Source of the DNA: Ophiura sarsii
Taxonomy: Eukaryota; Echinodermata; Ophiuroidea; Amphilepidida; Ophiuridae
Direction of reading: 5' to 3'
Assembly (NCBI GenBank): GCA_035610835.1
Contig: CM069447.1
Coordinates: 43,559,893-43,623,892 of the forward strand
DNA: 64,000 nt
Notes under the pieces: model-generated
Told to the model about the DNA's origin: nothing
The model's input: the letters and a program-made list of their open reading frames with translations, nothing else
The model's database searches: none
Position numbers and translations under genes: made by a program
Shown: piece by piece, positions 61,771 to 64,000 of the stretch
How the letters are laid out: each line of letters begins with the position of its first letter
How positions within the stretch are numbered: the first letter of the stretch is position 1

Positions 61771-64000
61771 GGAGCCATCGGATACGTTACGTGCTTTAAG
61801 ACAATGTGGATTGTGTAATTCGAGGTGACCACATTATATCTTTACAATGTTGGTATTGTATAACATTTGCAATTTTGCAATTTGGTAGCCATCTGAATTT
61901 AACTCATAGGCCTATACATTATCAATCTGACTTCAACGTCTGTAGAATGACCGATAGATATTAAAACCGGGATACTGATAACAATTTGACTGTCTCTTTA
62001 GTGTCCATATCATAATCTTTTCCACGCGGCAGTTGTCTGCCGACGACAGTTCCAAAATTTCACAAAATGGTTTAAAAATATTTAAAAAGATGAATCCAAC
62101 GGAACCAGGAACAAAACACACCAAGGATCAGAAAACTGATACAAGAGGATATCTCGAAAATATAAAAATGCTAAGAGTAAAAGCAAGATATACCAACAGG
62201 GTGTGGGGAAACAGGTAATAACAAGGGAGAATAACGCGATAAAACAGATAGATAACAACAAAAAAACACCAAACAAACGGAAATGCACTGGGACAAGCAA
62301 TGAAAATTGCTGTGCAATAAAACAACAAAGATATATCTGAGACTACTCAGGATATATGGTAACAATAAAGACCGACGTTTCAAATGGATATACCATCCTT
62401 CATAAGGGACAAAATATAAAAAACAAAAGTGTTAAGAACTATAAATAAGATAATGAACTAGACAAGTCCTCCACTGTAATTAGAGCACAATGCCAGTAAT
62501 AGATTTTGACTACTAGGCATCCAAGTTAACACTAACACAAACTAGCAAGTTCACTATAGAATACAGATCCATGTTGCAAACTAACAAAACATGTACAATA
62601 AATCAATAGACAACACATCATGCATATGCATGAGTGATGTTAAGAAGACAATAGACAGGAAGTGGCTGGACAATAGATGAATATAAGCGACAGAAATAAT
62701 AAATAAATTAGGCCTAATATGAATGAACTGAGTGGGGGCATAAATAATATAAATTAATAATAAATAAATAGAAGAAGAAAAAAAACCCAAAATAAATAAT
62801 AATAATAAAATAAAATAAATCTTGAGGAAGAATTGCTGCAAAGAGAGCAGACTTACAAGAATCAAAAGGGGGAAGACACAAGAAACTTGAGCCTCAGACA
62901 GGGCACTCAAGTTGTGGGAAATAAAAAGAGGGGGGGGGGGTTCAAACTTATATGGAAAAAGTTATAGGAAACAAATAGGCCTGTGGGTGTATGGACTGTA
63001 AAATACAGGCATGACAAGCTGGAACATAGCCCTGTGATAATTAATCTTTAATGTTGAGACCATTGGGCTCTGTTGTGTCAAACCTCATGATCCATTCCTT
63101 CTCCAAGATCCTTCTCATGATAATGTCGTTCTTGGGAGGCCTATCAATGCATGTAACGGAGATGTTACAAGCGTTGTGGTTCGGTAAGTTGAAATAACGA
63201 CCAACTTGTTTGTCCCTGTTGTGTCTGGCGTCAACGCAATGCTCACCTACTCGACATTCCAGAGTGCGACCAGTCTCTCCAACATACTGCTTCTCACACG
63301 TTGCGCAGGTAATGAGATATATGACATTGTCCGATTGGCAAGACAAATGTTTGCGTATGGGAAACATCTCTCCAGTAGAAGAGCTGGTGAAAGTTGTGTT
63401 CTCAGAGGTATGAGAAATAGAAACTCTACCAACATCGGAGTGTACCCCTTTGTGGTTGCAGGATTTGCACTTGGAGCCATCACAAGGATATGAACTTCAA
63501 AGAAGAGGTGTGATCCGGGGAAGAGTAGATCTCACTAGAAGGTCTTTCAGGTAAGCCACAATGGGAGGGTTAGGGATAGCAACGGTTTAAAAATGTCAAA
63601 ATTATTAATTTCATCACCATTTGGAATCAACATGAAAAATGCATAAAAATAAGGACAAACATGCCTTGTATTGGTTCAGTAATTCTTGAGATAAGACTTT
63701 GAAAGTTTGGAAAGTTTTAAGATAGAAACAAAACAAACAATTCAACATATTGATTATTGATTATTAAAATTGTAGGCTTGTTTACAAGCTTTTAATTTAT
63801 ATGCTTTCTACCAGCACGTCGTATGGACTTACGCTCTGACGTATTTTTAGTCAACCTAAAATATTACCATATTATTATTACGTACATGACGTACCAAGTG
63901 TGGTACAGTGAACCTCTCACCATTTTTCATAGGGACGATATACTATCACCTGATCGCTGAAAAGGTGGTCATGTGATCAGAGGGACAGCATCACAACACT
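61771..64000. repeat. Large direct duplication, copy B (runs off the window)
   Basis: Starts GGAGCCATCGGATACGTTAC exactly within the receptor tail (61771-61828, ending TGA) and follows copy A to the last base of the window. The junction joins a CAAT monomer (...AACAAAAGGA) to receptor sequence, with GGA shared by both parents. Confidence 0.9.
63042..63585 (-). pseudogene. Penelope-like element 3' remnant, duplicated copy
   Basis: The terminal 108-codon GIY-YIG part is identical in translation to that at 53757-54082 (IYLITCATCEKQYVGETGR). The same in-frame stop precedes the linker, so the break predates the duplication. Same interpretation as the first copy. Confidence 0.85.

Overview
This window is eukaryotic DNA, most likely from a marine invertebrate. 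It has no bacterial gene packing or operons. It holds single-exon seven-transmembrane receptor genes set in a dense mosaic of retrotransposons, miniature inverted-repeat elements and minisatellites, and it has an interstitial TTAGGG tract. A lineage-specific expansion of intronless rhodopsin-class (class A) receptors suggests an invertebrate deuterostome such as an echinoderm or hemichordate. That is an inference; I cannot name the species.

The only host gene family I can support is a tandem, same-strand (+) cluster of one class A GPCR family. Two copies have an uninterrupted reading frame (17587-18615 and 29398-30390). Four are near full-length but broken (2369-3373, 12399-13400, 40027-41007, 44946-46016). 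Three more are fragments (19594-19737, 48472-48619, 52417-52538), and the last of these has its final part duplicated at 61771-61828. The copies share 5' flanks, a TATA-like box in several cases, and a conserved 3' block, so they arose by duplication of a unit larger than the coding region and have been decaying by birth and death.

Layout. 1-1334: a GACTAG-array element with a foldback element inside. 2.2-3.7 kb: GPCR copy 1 and a non-LTR tail. 4.8-5.1 kb: a short array rich in CCGGAAGT and TGACCTTTGACC. 5.8-10.3 kb: a minisatellite that reverses orientation, with two TA-flanked elements inserted. 12.4-14.5 kb: GPCR copy 2 and another GACTAG element. 15.2-20.3 kb: GPCR copy 3 (intact), two TTAA-bounded elements, a GCGCTAATTAGCGC satellite and GPCR fragment 4. 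22.7-28.1 kb: a three-level nest (older repeat, then an RTE-like retrotransposon, then a hAT-like element). 29.4-33.6 kb: GPCR copy 5 (intact), two non-LTR fragments and tRNA-like elements with inverted termini. 35.1 kb: interstitial telomere repeat. 36.9-38.9 kb: degenerate 30-bp-scale repeats. 40.0-41.0 kb: GPCR copy 6. 41.7-43.1 kb: element with TAA target duplication. 44.1 kb: 32-bp minisatellite. 44.9-46.4 kb: GPCR copy 7. 48.5-52.5 kb: GPCR fragments, a perfect 62-bp palindrome, a mariner-like palindromic element carrying reverse-transcriptase sequence, and acidic-protein fragments. 52.5-64 kb: a segment with a Penelope-like GIY-YIG endonuclease fragment occurs twice about 9.29 kb apart; between the copies lie a LINE with a full-length 1277-codon ORF (minus strand) and a CAAT-rich monomer array.

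Receptor genes and mobile DNA are interleaved. Elements sit inside receptor flanks, often with paralogous empty sites visible elsewhere in the window, and breaks in the receptors are mostly small indels or single stops. No rRNA, bona fide tRNA, CRISPR or prokaryotic feature was seen. All calls rest on reading the sequence; no database search was possible.
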